This document shows positions 26,801 to 36,350 of a stretch of DNA of 64,000 nt, in pieces. A program made the position numbers and the translations under genes. Location of the stretch: the NCBI GenBank assembly GCA_964449165.1, contig CAYVAT010000008.1, forward strand, positions 1-64,000. The letters are read 5' to 3'. Source of the DNA: CAYSCW01 sp964449165. GTDB lineage: Bacteria > Acidobacteriota > Aminicenantia > Aminicenantales > Aminicenantaceae. Under the pieces are notes generated by a model. The model was given only the letters and a program-made list of their open reading frames with translations. It was not told the DNA's origin and searched no databases. Each line of letters starts with the position of its first letter. The stretch's first letter is position 1.

Positions 26801-27467
26801 ATGTTGATAAATAGAACAGGCTGTCTGCCTTCCATGAAAGCGGACAGCCTGGTAAAGGGGATGAATTAATGGGTTAGGGGATTTATATGGAAAACCTCGA
26901 AAAAAGGAGGAGAAAAAGTGAGGGTTTTTTTTATTTTGCAGGGTTCTGTCTCTTTTCTCATCTTTCTATATAAATATACGTCAGAAGAACTAAAATAGTT
27001 GCAGTTTTTTTGATAAAAAATACTCTTTGAACGAGACCAAAGAAACCGTCAGCCTTTGTGTTTATTGAAAAGTTAAGAAGAATAGACATAAAAGATTATG
27101 TTATTTTTCTTTTCTTGCTTGTACAAATGATTAGGAGCGAAATAAGAGCTTTTCCTTTGCTTTTTGAACTCCCCTTTTAAGAATTTTTATTATATCATAA
27201 TTTGTATTTAGATTTCAACATATTTTTTCAAATTCTTGAAAATAGCCATTTGTGAGCCTTTTTTGCACTTTTTTACCCTAAAAAAAGCATCTTTTTACAG
27301 TATTTTCGAAACAATGAATAAATTATATCCATTTTCCCTCAATTTTAGATTGTGTTTTTCCTGTTCAGATAAAGATTTAATCTTATAGATTTCGGAAGAA
27401 TCATTGAGTATCCTGATGAATGGCTCGAGCTATCCGTCGTTTTAGCGGATTGGATTTTTTTGTTTTT
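26801..27467. other. Long AT-rich intergenic region
   Basis: About 670 bases upstream of the decarboxylase. A strong 12-bp hairpin (CAGGCTGTCTGC / GCGGACAGCCTG, 26817-26851) lies at its left edge without a T-run on either strand. The rest is AT-rich with several T-runs and no supported gene, repeat or RNA. Confidence 0.35.
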
Positions 27468-27496
27468 TTGACTATTCAGAAGAAAGTTTTTAGAAT
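27468..27496 (+). promoter_or_regulatory. Sigma-70-type promoter of the decarboxylase gene
   Basis: TTGACT (27468-27473), 17-bp spacer, TAGAAT (27491-27496), 48 bp before the chosen ATG. Confidence 0.55.
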
Positions 27497-27544
27497 GAAG
27501 CTCCAGGCTTAATGAGAAAACTATTTTATTCAAGGAGCACAAAG

Positions 27545-28963
27545 ATGGATAAAGAGGAATTCAAAAAATATGGCTTTCAGTTCGTTGACTGGGTAGCTGA
27601 CTACTTGAGTGAAATGGAAAAATATCCTGTCAGCTCTGTGTTAATGCCTGGAGATGTTCGAAGAAAACTTCCTTCTGATCCTCCTATGAAGGGAGAGTCG
27701 ATGCAGAGTCTTTTTTGCGATTTTAAGGACATCATTCTTCCGGGTATCACTCACTGGCAGCATCCTTCCTGGTTTGCCTATTTCCCTGCCAACAACAGCC
27801 TCCCCTCAATCCTGGCCGAGCTGTTGACGGCTGGCATGGGTGCTCAGTGCATGAGCTGGAAGACATCTCCTGCAGCCGCCGAACTGGAGGAGCTTGTCCT
27901 GGATTGGCTGCGTCAGATGATCGGCCTTCCCGATGGGATGGCAGGAGTTATCCAGGATACAGCCTCCACGTCCACTTTGGTCTCCCTTCTCACAGCGAGA
28001 GAGAAAGCGACTTACTTTGAATCAAATAAGCTGGGCCTGAAAAAGCCTTTGATGGTCTATACATCAGAAGAGGCCCATTCGAGCGTGGTGAAGGGAGCGA
28101 AAATTGCTGGTTTCGGGAGTGAAAATATTCGTTTTATACCTACAGATGAAAAATTTGCCATGATTCCTTCTGAATTGGAAAAAGTTGTGGAAGAAGATAA
28201 GAATCAAGGATTACATCCAGCCTGTGTGGTGGCCACGTTGGGAACAACGTCTTCCACGGCCATCGATCCCTTGGCTTTGATCGGGAAGATCTGCCAGGAG
28301 CACGGGCTGTGGTTTCATGTGGATGCGGCCTATGCTGGAACCGCAGCCATCCTTCCTGAGAAAAGATGGATGATGGAGGGGACAGAATATGCCGACTCCT
28401 TTGTTTTCAATCCGCATAAGTGGATGCTCACCAATTTTGACTGTTCCGCTTATTTTGTGAAAGATCCTTCTGCTCTGATTCAGACTTTCGAGATTCATCC
28501 TGAGTATCTGAAAACAGGTGTGGATGCCGAGGTGAAGAATTATCGTGACTGGGGGATTCAACTGGGGAGGCGCTTCCGGGCTCTCAAGCTGTGGTTTGTG
28601 ATCCGCACCTATGGAGTTGAGGGACTGCAGAAAATGGTCAGAGAGCACCTCCGCTTGGCTCAGATGGTTAAGGATTGGGTGGAGGAGGATGTGCGTTTTG
28701 AGCTTATGGCCCCTGTGGATCTGAGCCTTGTTTGTTTTCGACTGAATGATGGGAGGGAAGAGGACAAATTAAATGAGCTGAACAGGGAATTTCTGGAGAG
28801 GATAAACACAACAGGGAAAGTTTTTTTAACACAGACCACATTGCGGGGAAGGTATGTCCTTAGAATGGTAATCGCTTCCCGCGCGACAGAGGAACGTCAT
28901 GTCAGGGCAGCCTGGAAGCTGATAAGATCTCAAGCCGATGAAATCCTTATGAGAGAGGGATGA
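27545..28963 (+). CDS. PLP-dependent aromatic L-amino acid decarboxylase
   Basis: 472-aa group II decarboxylase. Typical N terminus (DWVADYLSEMEKYPV), substrate-side HWQHPSWFAYFPANNS, HVDAAYAG with the cofactor-binding Asp, and FNPHKWMLTNFDC with the PLP lysine at residue 292. Closest by eye to tryptophan/tyrosine/DOPA decarboxylases, so it would make tryptamine, tyramine or phenethylamine; which substrate cannot be told. Cytoplasmic homodimer in the family. Start 27545 has AAGGAG at 7 nt; an upstream in-frame start lacks a site. Convergent with the M16 genes and apparently alone. Confidence 0.88.
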   Translation: MDKEEFKKYGFQFVDWVADYLSEMEKYPVSSVLMPGDVRRKLPSDPPMKGESMQSLFCDFKDIILPGITHWQHPSWFAYFPANNSLPSILAELLTAGMGAQCMSWKTSPAAAELEELVLDWLRQMIGLPDGMAGVIQDTASTSTLVSLLTAREKATYFESNKLGLKKPLMVYTSEEAHSSVVKGAKIAGFGSENIRFIPTDEKFAMIPSELEKVVEEDKNQGLHPACVVATLGTTSSTAIDPLALIGKICQEHGLWFHVDAAYAGTAAILPEKRWMMEGTEYADSFVFNPHKWMLTNFDCSAYFVKDPSALIQTFEIHPEYLKTGVDAEVKNYRDWGIQLGRRFRALKLWFVIRTYGVEGLQKMVREHLRLAQMVKDWVEEDVRFELMAPVDLSLVCFRLNDGREEDKLNELNREFLERINTTGKVFLTQTTLRGRYVLRMVIASRATEERHVRAAWKLIRSQADEILMREG

Positions 28964-29006
28964 AAAAAGACTATCTGTTTTCTCCTCCCTCTAGGTTGAC
29001 TGCTGA

Positions 29007-30539
29007 TTATTCCAGGCCTTCCGGTAAGCCTGCTTTCTCGAAGAATTCAGAGGCTGGCGCAATCTTAACCTTTTCGGGTTTGACATCCAGAACAAAGGTC
29101 TGTATCACCAGGTCTTCTTCCAGTACGTCCTTGGGCATGTTCGGATTGGCATAGGATATGGGCGAGGGGGTGTTGGCCACCAAAGCCTCTTTGAGGCTTT
29201 CCCCATCCTCGGTGATTATGGCGATGTAGATGTTTTCGTAATTGAGGTATTTCTTTATGGCACGGTTGACATCCTCATGAGTGATCCGGGGAAGTCTCTC
29301 TTGTACTTCGGCCAGGAAATCTTTATAGCCGTAGTAGTGAGAATCCATCTGCCAGCCAAGTCTTTCCCCCAGTGTCTGAGCGTAGAGTTTTGTGTAATTC
29401 AGTAGGTAGGTCCGGGTCAGTTCGAACCTTTCCTTGGGAATCCCTTCATCGACCAACTTTTGGAGTTCCCTTAATGCTTGACGAAGGACAAAATGACGGT
29501 TGGAATTGGCCAAGGGACGGATCCAGATGGAAAAATACTGCTGCTGCCGACAGTAATTTGTTGCCGGATACTTACGCCTTCCTTGGATAAAGTGCTCGAT
29601 GTAAGCGTAATCTCCGTAATTCTGCCCTCTTTCCTCCCGAATTTTTTGAAAGAGGAGTGAGAGATGCTGTCTGTGTTCACCGAAATGAGAGCCTGCAATC
29701 CAGAGAGCGAAGAAATCGTCATCAGCTCTTGAGATGGGAAGGGGAAATCCCATGGAAATGGCTGTGGCCGGAGTCTTTTTTTCAGCGATGACAATCTCCA
29801 GTCCTTCCGGCATCCGTTGCTCGCCAAGAGCGAGGCGGGGAGTGTACCCTTCGGGAAGAACAGAAAAATCTTCCATCACCTTTTGGGGGAAGTCCTCCGG
29901 ATAGCCTCCAGCGAGGCCTATAATGATATTTCCTTGAATGAAATGATTCTTGTAGAATTCTTTCACATTGTCCGGGGTGAGAGATTCAAGGCTTTCCACT
30001 GTCCCTGCTTCGTGATGTCCATAAGAATATCCTTCATACATCATAAGATTCAGAATTTCTTTTCCGAACTGTTCGTCCCTGTTTCCAACCAGGGTTTTTT
30101 CCAAGAAGTCTATCTGGTTTGTTTTTATGCGGGTAAAGTCCTCCGGACGGAAGCCTGGGTCGAGGATCATATCTTTGAATAGGGTGTAATATTCCATTAA
30201 ATTGTCCTTGTGGATCGTACCTGAGAAAACAGACATCTCCTTATCCACGCTGAGACTGACTGCGGCAGCCATAGGATAGAATTTCTTTTGAATTTCCTTG
30301 TATGTCAGGGTTTTGCTCCCGCCTTCGGCCAGCAGGCTGAATGCAAGCTGGCACAGGCCTTCTTTTCCTCGGGGATCGTTGGCTGATCCCACATTCAGGA
30401 GGATTCTGAAACTCACCAGTGGATTGTCTTCAAAGGGGAGAAGTTCGGATGAGAGTTTGTTCGGGCTTTTTTTGGTACAGGTCACAAGCATGAGTAATAG
30501 ACCTAAGATGAGAATGCCTAGGATAGAGTTTTTTCTCAT
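29007..30539 (-). CDS. M16-family peptidase-like lipoprotein, likely non-catalytic
   Basis: 510-aa M16 protein. Signal peptide with a lipobox-like LVTC, so probably membrane-anchored. The M16 N-terminal domain is recognisable (VSFRILLNVGSANDPRGKEGL), but the zinc motif HxxEH is replaced by CQLAFSLLAEGG, so it should not bind zinc. The C-terminal M16 domain is also present. It overlaps the upstream active M16 gene by 4 bp, matching the known arrangement of an active beta-like and an inactive alpha-like subunit that form one peptidase chamber. Confidence 0.85.
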   Translation of the reverse strand: MRKNSILGILILGLLLMLVTCTKKSPNKLSSELLPFEDNPLVSFRILLNVGSANDPRGKEGLCQLAFSLLAEGGSKTLTYKEIQKKFYPMAAAVSLSVDKEMSVFSGTIHKDNLMEYYTLFKDMILDPGFRPEDFTRIKTNQIDFLEKTLVGNRDEQFGKEILNLMMYEGYSYGHHEAGTVESLESLTPDNVKEFYKNHFIQGNIIIGLAGGYPEDFPQKVMEDFSVLPEGYTPRLALGEQRMPEGLEIVIAEKKTPATAISMGFPLPISRADDDFFALWIAGSHFGEHRQHLSLLFQKIREERGQNYGDYAYIEHFIQGRRKYPATNYCRQQQYFSIWIRPLANSNRHFVLRQALRELQKLVDEGIPKERFELTRTYLLNYTKLYAQTLGERLGWQMDSHYYGYKDFLAEVQERLPRITHEDVNRAIKKYLNYENIYIAIITEDGESLKEALVANTPSPISYANPNMPKDVLEEDLVIQTFVLDVKPEKVKIAPASEFFEKAGLPEGLE

Positions 30540-31882
30540 TTTGCCTTTCCTCCTGTTAAGGTGACCACAGTGCTGTTTGTTTTGGGGAAATATTTCTTGG
30601 CCATATTTTGAATGTCCTGAGGAGTCACCTTCTCATAGAGATCGAATAGCTTGTTCACAGTCCCTGGATCAATGGCTAAATTGATATAAGCAGCCAAGCT
30701 TCCGGCAATACCGTCAGTTGTTCCCAGTCTTAGAGCGAAGGAGTATTTGATGTTCGACTTGACATCGGCTAGAAGTCTCTCATCCACCGGTTCTTCTTTG
30801 AGCCTTTCCAGCTCCTTGAAAATCTCCTCTTCGACAGAGGGAAGATCTTCATCTTTTTTGACGATGGAGTTGAAGACCAAGAGATAGGGATCTCGCCTAT
30901 CTCCGAAAGAGGCATTCAAGGTGAGGCACTTTTGTTCTTCGATGACCAGTTTCTGGTAGAGTGGAGAAGAGCGGGAGAAGGCAATCTCAGCCATGAGATC
31001 CAAGGCAGGCTTGTCGGTCTTCTCGTCTGAATAGGCTGGTCCGTGGAATCCGATGGCCAGGCGCGGAAGGGTTTTTGTAGGCCAATCATAGTGGGCCCTT
31101 TTGGCCTCTGTTTGCGCTGGCTCCTTCGGAGTGATCAGGGCATAGTCTGAGGGCTCCCACTTACCATAGTACTTCTCCACATACTCCATGAGTTTCTCAT
31201 GCTCAAAGTCTCCTGCCACCAGAAGGATAGAGTTATCAGGGGCGTAGAATCGTTTCCTGTAAAGCTGGCTGTATTCAAACTGGTTGGGCATATCCAGGAT
31301 GTCTTCCAGGTAACCGAGGACTGAATGCTTGTAGGAATGGTTTTCGAATGCTGTGTGTCTCAGGAGTTCAAACAGACGCCTCCCGGGATTTGAAACACTG
31401 GAGTAATATTCTCCTTCGATGACAGAGGCTTCTGTCTTGAGCATTTCCTCATCGTAATAAAGGTTGATGAATCGGTCCGCTTCTGTCTTGACCACCTCTT
31501 CCAGGTTTTCTCGTCCGGCAAAAACGACGAAGTAGCAGGTGTAGTCGTCAGTGGTGTAACCGTTTGTCCCGGCCCCTAACTTGGTCAGGAAGTCATCATA
31601 GGCCTCACGGGGAACATTCTTGGTGCCTTTGAACATCATGTGCTCGAAGAAGTGGGCAAAACCGGACTTTCCTGGTTCGATCTCGTTGCGGGAACCGGAG
31701 CGAACGATGGTGTAGTAGGAGATGATTTGAGGATTCTGGAGAGGAATGGATACAACCTTCAGCCCGTTGTCTAGCTCTTCTAATGTGTAGTCATAGGGAA
31801 AGATGTTTGAACTGTAGAGCAGAGAAGGAGCAACGGATAGGAGGAGAAAAATGCAGAGCGTGAAGGATAGGAATTTAGTCAT
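30536..31882 (-). CDS. M16-family zinc metallopeptidase
   Basis: 448-aa peptidase with signal peptide (residues 1-24). Inverted zinc motif HFFEH in FAHFFEHMMFKGT and the third ligand Glu in the EASVIEGEYY region about 75 residues on, so catalytically competent. C-terminal M16 domain present. Likely degrades peptides in the periplasm together with the downstream inactive paralogue. Start 31882 has AAAGGAGG with 9 nt spacing. Confidence 0.88.
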   Translation of the reverse strand: MTKFLSFTLCIFLLLSVAPSLLYSSNIFPYDYTLEELDNGLKVVSIPLQNPQIISYYTIVRSGSRNEIEPGKSGFAHFFEHMMFKGTKNVPREAYDDFLTKLGAGTNGYTTDDYTCYFVVFAGRENLEEVVKTEADRFINLYYDEEMLKTEASVIEGEYYSSVSNPGRRLFELLRHTAFENHSYKHSVLGYLEDILDMPNQFEYSQLYRKRFYAPDNSILLVAGDFEHEKLMEYVEKYYGKWEPSDYALITPKEPAQTEAKRAHYDWPTKTLPRLAIGFHGPAYSDEKTDKPALDLMAEIAFSRSSPLYQKLVIEEQKCLTLNASFGDRRDPYLLVFNSIVKKDEDLPSVEEEIFKELERLKEEPVDERLLADVKSNIKYSFALRLGTTDGIAGSLAAYINLAIDPGTVNKLFDLYEKVTPQDIQNMAKKYFPKTNSTVVTLTGGKAK

Positions 31883-31991
31883 TTCATGAAACCTCCTTTG
31901 TGAGTATAAAAAAATTATTGTGATTTTTGGCCAGAGAAATATAACAGAATCTTATGAGCAAAACAAACTATCCTTTGAGGCATTGCCCTAG

Positions 31992-32474
31992 CTAGACCAC
32001 AGGATCTTTAGGATAGTAGCTTGAATTTATTTTATCCTCCAACCACCCTAACTTTATAGGCGATCTCTGGTCTCTGGACGTATAAGGTTTGATATCCAGA
32101 ATAGGGGTGCCTTCGATCATATCCACTCCAGAGACCTTCAGGATATTCCCTTTGCGTTCGATCACCTTGACTATGGTCAATCCGATAGGGTTGGGACGGT
32201 GAGGGCTGCGGGTGGAGAAGACACCGCGCAATGTCTCATCGAGCAGCGGTCTGGTGTGGAGCCTGAATCCTTCGGATTTATGGAAGGAAAAAAGGATGAT
32301 AAGATGAGAAAATCCTTCTGTATCCTTTAATCCCTCCTCATACTCCTTGAATATTTCAAGTTCTCCCTGAACAGAGTTGAATCCTTGAGCAACAGCGTAT
32401 TTTTTAGGTCGAATATCCTCTAAATTCTTAAAGGGAGAATGCACTATACCGATGGCTTTAAAGGTGATATTCAT
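31992..32474 (-). CDS. trmO: tRNA (N6-threonylcarbamoyladenosine37-N6) methyltransferase-like
   Basis: 160-aa member of the TsaA/TrmO (UPF0066) family. Landmarks: AIGIVHSPFKNLEDIRP at the N terminus, GFSHLIILFSFH, and the signature GVFSTRSPHRPNPIGLT. In E. coli TrmO N6-methylates t6A37 of tRNA-Thr using SAM; many short homologues are unassigned, so the substrate is inferred. Overlaps the DUF123 gene by 17 bp. Confidence 0.82.
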   Translation of the reverse strand: MNITFKAIGIVHSPFKNLEDIRPKKYAVAQGFNSVQGELEIFKEYEEGLKDTEGFSHLIILFSFHKSEGFRLHTRPLLDETLRGVFSTRSPHRPNPIGLTIVKVIERKGNILKVSGVDMIEGTPILDIKPYTSRDQRSPIKLGWLEDKINSSYYPKDPVV

Positions 32475-32913
32475 CTTGTTCGATCCTTTGAAATGTTATT
32501 TTTTTCCTCAAAGGAGCCAAGTGTTTCTTGTCTGGAACAAAGATAAGGTGGCTCGGACAGCGGCAGTCAGAGGAGCCAAATTTTTTGAGTGGGAAAAACG
32601 CTCCCTCTACATGGTTTTCAATGGAACGAGCCACTTGACATTCATCAAACTCTTCCTTCTTTATCCAGATATCCTCGATCTCGGCTTTTTGAAGAAAGTA
32701 ATCGATATGCCAGAAGAGTTTTTTCTCCTTTCTCAAATGCCGTTTGATCCTTCCTGCAAGACCTTCCCTTGCCCTTCCCACGTAGAGATAGATTCCAGGG
32801 AGGAAAGTTGTTTTGGAGAGCTTTCCCACGGAAATCTCCTGCTTCTTCCTTAATTTGAGAACCAGTAGATAAAGGCCTTTTGTTTTTTCTTGAAAAGATT
32901 TTTTCTTCTTCAA
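32458..32913 (-). CDS. DUF123 (GIY-YIG-like) protein
   Basis: 151-aa protein of the DUF123 family, related to GIY-YIG nucleases and often fused to endonuclease III in archaea. Visible: LYLLVLKL strand, the GIYLYVGRA segment (the family's version of GIY...YIG), GLAGRIKRHLR, WHIDYFL, and FGSSDCRCPSHLIF near the end. It may cut DNA or bind nucleic acid; activity unproven. Start is TTG at 32913, the only workable start since no other Met occurs. Shares an overlap with trmO downstream. Confidence 0.78.
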   Translation of the reverse strand: MKKKKSFQEKTKGLYLLVLKLRKKQEISVGKLSKTTFLPGIYLYVGRAREGLAGRIKRHLRKEKKLFWHIDYFLQKAEIEDIWIKKEEFDECQVARSIENHVEGAFFPLKKFGSSDCRCPSHLIFVPDKKHLAPLRKKITFQRIEQDEYHL

Positions 32914-32962
32914 TTTATAAAAAGGGAAAAACTATTCATTGCAGATGAAAAAGATGCCATCT

Positions 32963-33925
32963 TCATTTCACATAAGTCAACCATTTTTCGTACTCTTTCC
33001 TTTTACCTCTTACAGTATCGTTGTAGGCTCGGGCAAGCTTCCGGGTGATAGCCCCAGATTTTCCCTTGCCGATGATGTATTCCTTTGGAGCTACTTCGGG
33101 ATCTGAATTGTCGGTGACTCGGACGATGGGAGCCAGCTCTACAGCGGTTCCTGTAAAGAAGATTTCGTCTGCCTTAAAAAATTCTTCTTTAGTTATCGGG
33201 CCGATGGTGCAATCAATACCCAGATCCTTGGCGATCTCCAGGATGGTTGACCTGGTTATTCCCTCCAGAATGGATTCAGTTTTATCGTTGGTCTTGAGTA
33301 CTTCTCCTTTGACTATAAACACATTTTCTCCTGGACCTTCGGCAATATTCCCTTCCAGATTCAAAAAAATCGATTCATCAAATCCTTCAAGCCTAGCCTC
33401 CATGCCGCTTATGGCTGATTGCACATAAATGCCGCCCAGCTTTGCGGTCATGGCAACCTGGCTTTGATGAATGCGTTTCCAGGTGAAAACACAGACGTGG
33501 GCTCCTTTTTCCGTTTTCTCTCCGAGGTAGGCTTCCCATTCCCATGCTCCTATGGCCAACTCCACAGAAGATAGCTTGGGCACCAGACCTAGATTTCCGT
33601 AGGAATAAAAAAGGAGGGGACGGATATAGGCTGAGTCGAGTTCATTCTCTTTTATGACAAGTCTGATTGCCTGACCTATATCTTCTTTGCTGTAGGGAAT
33701 GTCCATTTTTAGGGTGGAAGCAGAATGGAAGAACCTCTCGATATGTTCGGGAAGACGGAAGATAGCAGGTCCTCTGGGTGTTCTGTAGGCTCGGATTCCC
33801 TCGAAGACAGATGTTCCGTAGTGAAGAGCATGGGACATGGGATGAATGACGGGCGTTGACCAATCATAGAGATTTCCCATAAACCAGAACTTTTTTGCTC
33901 TGGGGAAATGGGTGTTATCGAACAT
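32963..33925 (-). CDS. ilvE: Branched-chain amino acid aminotransferase
   Basis: 320-aa class IV PLP aminotransferase. Landmarks: HALHYGTSVFEGIRAY, the PLP lysine region TAKLGGIYVQSAI, EGPGENVFIV and the phosphate-binding segment GITRSTILEIAKDLG. Catalyses the last transamination in Leu/Ile/Val synthesis, or their degradation. The length is a little above the usual ~305 aa. Start has AAAAGGAG at 7 nt. It sits after the methyltransferase in the same direction but is probably a separate unit. Confidence 0.92.
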   Translation of the reverse strand: MFDNTHFPRAKKFWFMGNLYDWSTPVIHPMSHALHYGTSVFEGIRAYRTPRGPAIFRLPEHIERFFHSASTLKMDIPYSKEDIGQAIRLVIKENELDSAYIRPLLFYSYGNLGLVPKLSSVELAIGAWEWEAYLGEKTEKGAHVCVFTWKRIHQSQVAMTAKLGGIYVQSAISGMEARLEGFDESIFLNLEGNIAEGPGENVFIVKGEVLKTNDKTESILEGITRSTILEIAKDLGIDCTIGPITKEEFFKADEIFFTGTAVELAPIVRVTDNSDPEVAPKEYIIGKGKSGAITRKLARAYNDTVRGKRKEYEKWLTYVK

Positions 33926-33983
33926 GCCTGACTCCTTTTAATGGAATTATATTAAAGAGGTTTCATGAATATCGATCCAGACT

Positions 33984-34819
33984 TTATCTCTTCATCCACT
34001 TGAGGATCACGAATCCTCCCTGACCGTAGCTCGGCTTGGGTCTTTCTGTCTTGCTGAGTTCAGGAGGAGGATGAAGAAGAGTCTGATAGGCTTCGCTGAA
34101 CGCTCCAGGAATATCGTTTAAAAGTTTGAGGATATCATGGGCGGAGAAAAAACGAGCGGCCTTATAGAATTTGCTTTGAGCCGCTTTAGCCTCATAATAC
34201 CTTCCCCAGTGGCTCTTTCTATCGATAATACCAAGAATCAAGACACCTTCTCTCTTCAGGACTCTTGTTGATTCTCTTAGGACTTTTCTCGGATCAGAGA
34301 CAAAGCATATAGTTAACACAATCAGGACAAAATGAAAAGAGGCGTNNNNNNNNNNNNNNNNNNNNNNNNNNNNNNNNNNNNNNNNNNNNNNNNNNNNNNN
34401 NNNNNNNNNNNNNNNNNNNNNNNNNNNNNNNNNNNNNNNNNNNNNGGATCAGAGACAAAGCATATAGTTAACACAATCAGGACAAAATGAAAAGAGGCGT
34501 CTTTAAAAGGAAGAAATTCGCCCATTCCCTGGACGACCTGAATCTTTCTTTCTCTGGCAAGTTTAAGCATATTCCAAGAAGGATCAAGGCCGAACCTAAC
34601 GGGGAGAATGGAAGCAAATCTGCCTGTCCCTACACCGATTTCGAGGCCTCGTCCGCAAGCAGGCATGACCTTCTTGATGGCCCTGATCTCAGATTGGAAA
34701 ATAGCTGGATGCTCATCAAACCAGTTGTCATAGACTTTCCAGTTTTCATCGAATATATGAGATGTTTCTCGTCTTATCAACTCAAGTCTCGATTTTAAAT
34801 TCCCAAGCGCACCAGACAT
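33984..34819 (-). CDS. SAM-dependent methyltransferase, interrupted by assembly gap
   Basis: Class I SAM methyltransferase. Motif I is LEIGVGTGRFA, followed by the acidic FGLDPS, GEFLPFKDASFHFVLIVLTICFVSD and then PRKVLRESTRVLKREGVLILG. The gene is broken only by a 100-N gap whose two sides repeat the same 55 bases. Joining at that overlap (34446 to 34290) restores one frame of about 226 aa, matching UbiE/Methyltransf_11 proteins, so I regard it as intact. Start ATG 34819 assumed; an earlier TTG exists at 34849. It overlaps the end of the DUF6125 gene. Substrate unknown. Confidence 0.72.
34291..34345. repeat. 55-bp direct duplication flanking the N gap (left copy)
   Basis: Identical to 34446-34500 on the other side of the N run. 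A contig-end overlap left unmerged by the scaffolder is the simplest explanation, not a biological repeat. Confidence 0.9.
34346..34445. other. 100-N scaffold gap, probably artificial
   Basis: Exactly 100 N. Because both sides carry the same 55 bases and collapsing them restores an open frame, probably no sequence is missing. Confidence 0.9.
34446..34500. repeat. 55-bp direct duplication flanking the N gap (right copy)
   Basis: Second copy of the contig-end overlap described at 34291-34345. Confidence 0.9.
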
Positions 34820-35294
34820 CTGGCGGATGGGGATCAGGAGGACAGACAATGCAAGTAGTAATTATCCTGGGATCGATGGTTTTGGCAAATCCGCTATACT
34901 CCACAACACCCACTGATTTGCAGGGAAAGTCAGGAAGGCCCTGTCTTTTTCTCGCTTCTTGAACACGACATCTGTTCATACGGAAGATGCATCGGGTATC
35001 GGTGACTTCTGCGGTTTCCTGAACATTGATATAAGCGTAGAGTCTGAATTTTAGAGCTTGTACGAGGGCGGGAATGCCACCTCCGGGTTTCATTCCCAGC
35101 CTGTTCATGATTCGTTTGGCTTCGATCACGGTGAATTTCTCCCAGGCCTTCCGGTCAAGCTCCATGGCTGCGTCTATCCCGAATTTATCTTCCACAGCTC
35201 GAAACCACAATCCATCATGGGCCAGCCAGTTCTTGGAAGCATCTTCCAGGAGTGCTAAAATGTCTTGCTTGGACAAGTCCTTGACTTCTTTCAT
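34782..35294 (-). CDS. DUF6125-type cytosolic protein
   Basis: 170-aa soluble protein resembling the DUF6125 family. Visible features: a helical N-terminal half (DILALLEDASKNWLAHDGLW), then a Cys-containing C-terminal half with CIFRMNRCRVQEARKRQG, CKSVGVVEYSGFA, and the pair CIVC followed by PPDPHPPDVWCAWEF. The spaced cysteines could bind a metal or Fe-S centre, though no function is established. Good AGAGGA site. It overlaps the methyltransferase gene and follows the radical SAM gene. Confidence 0.7.
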   Translation of the reverse strand: MKEVKDLSKQDILALLEDASKNWLAHDGLWFRAVEDKFGIDAAMELDRKAWEKFTVIEAKRIMNRLGMKPGGGIPALVQALKFRLYAYINVQETAEVTDTRCIFRMNRCRVQEARKRQGLPDFPCKSVGVVEYSGFAKTIDPRIITTCIVCPPDPHPPDVWCAWEFKIET

Positions 35295-35393
35295 GTGTTT
35301 CCTCTTTTTGGTGATTCTTATTCTATCTTATTTCCAGCCGGCCAAAATATTCCTCGAATGAGCGATGGCTGGTAGGCGAAGCCTTTATCGAGG

Positions 35394-36341
35394 CTAGGCT
35401 GGCTCATAATACCTTTTACCCCTGTGGACAACCGCCTTCACCTTGCCCTCTTCAAGCAAGACATTCAGATGTTTTATGATTTCATTCTTGTGTTTTCCTA
35501 AAGAGGAGGCGATGTCAGAAAGGGTTGCCGGCCTCCGTTGGAGGAGCGAATGAATGGAGCTTCTTATGTTTTCAGAGGCCGGGGGCTGTTCTTTTTTTTC
35601 AAACGGGGCGATGATTTCACATTTTTTGCCGAGAGTCTCTCTGATTCTCTTCATCTCTTTATGAGTCAACGGCCGGGCGAATTTTTCTGCAGGAGGACGG
35701 ATAACGGTGTTGAGCTGGATTTTATCAGGATTGATCTTGGCAATGGCTTCCTTAAGCTTTCTTATGTGAGCGGGAGAATCATTGACTCCTTTGACCAGCA
35801 TGACTTCCAGCCAGAGGTAGCCCTTGAATTCCTGGCGAAATTTTCTGAGCCCTTCGATGATTTCTTTAATCTTGAGCGAAGGATGGGGCCTGTTGATTTT
35901 TAAGAAGACTTCCTGGGTGGCTGCATCCAGGGAAGGGACAACAAGGTCTGCAGCCAGCAGAGCCTCTCTCACTCTCTTTCGGGTGAGGAGCGTGCTGTTG
36001 GTTAGCACTGCTACGGGGAGGGAGGTCACTTTTTTTATTTTGCGGATGATTTTTCCTATAACAGAGTTCAAGGTGGGTTCTCCAGAACCCGAAAAAGTGA
36101 TGTAATCGATTCGCTGCCCTGAATGGAGAACTCTTTTTATCTCTGGAAGGATTCTGGAGGAAGGAACACATTCTTCTCTTTTTGTGGTTTTTTGAAGAGT
36201 GGGGCCCAATTGACAGTAGATACAGTTCAAAGAGCAGGTCTTGAAAGGAATGATATCAACACCAAGAGAGAATCCTAGGCGCCTTGAGGGGACAGGGCCA
36301 TAGATGTGGAAGAGAGGAAGAGTCTGTTTTGATTTTTTCAA
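35394..36341 (-). CDS. Radical SAM protein (COG0731-like) with C-terminal winged helix
   Basis: 315-aa radical SAM enzyme. Family start YGPVPSRRLGFSLGVDIIPF, then the cluster motif CSLNCIYC (C-x3-C-x2-C) for a SAM-bound [4Fe-4S], and GSGEPTLN for the SAM amino group. The last ~60 residues (IRSSIHSLLQRRPATLSDIA) look like a winged helix. COG0731 is loosely tied to wyosine synthase, but this short version without flavodoxin domain is functionally unassigned. Start is TTG at 36341, 9 bp after the DUF6485 stop; no other start precedes the conserved region. Confidence 0.82.
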   Translation of the reverse strand: MKKSKQTLPLFHIYGPVPSRRLGFSLGVDIIPFKTCSLNCIYCQLGPTLQKTTKREECVPSSRILPEIKRVLHSGQRIDYITFSGSGEPTLNSVIGKIIRKIKKVTSLPVAVLTNSTLLTRKRVREALLAADLVVPSLDAATQEVFLKINRPHPSLKIKEIIEGLRKFRQEFKGYLWLEVMLVKGVNDSPAHIRKLKEAIAKINPDKIQLNTVIRPPAEKFARPLTHKEMKRIRETLGKKCEIIAPFEKKEQPPASENIRSSIHSLLQRRPATLSDIASSLGKHKNEIIKHLNVLLEEGKVKAVVHRGKRYYEPA

Positions 36342-36350
36342 TGTGCTCTG

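Noticed and set aside
26817..26851. 12-bp hairpin considered as a terminator
   Set aside because: No T-run on either strand and no gene ends there.
34291..34500. 55-bp direct repeat considered as a mobile-element target or tandem repeat
   Set aside because: It flanks an exact 100-N run and collapses to an intact gene, so an assembly artefact is simpler.
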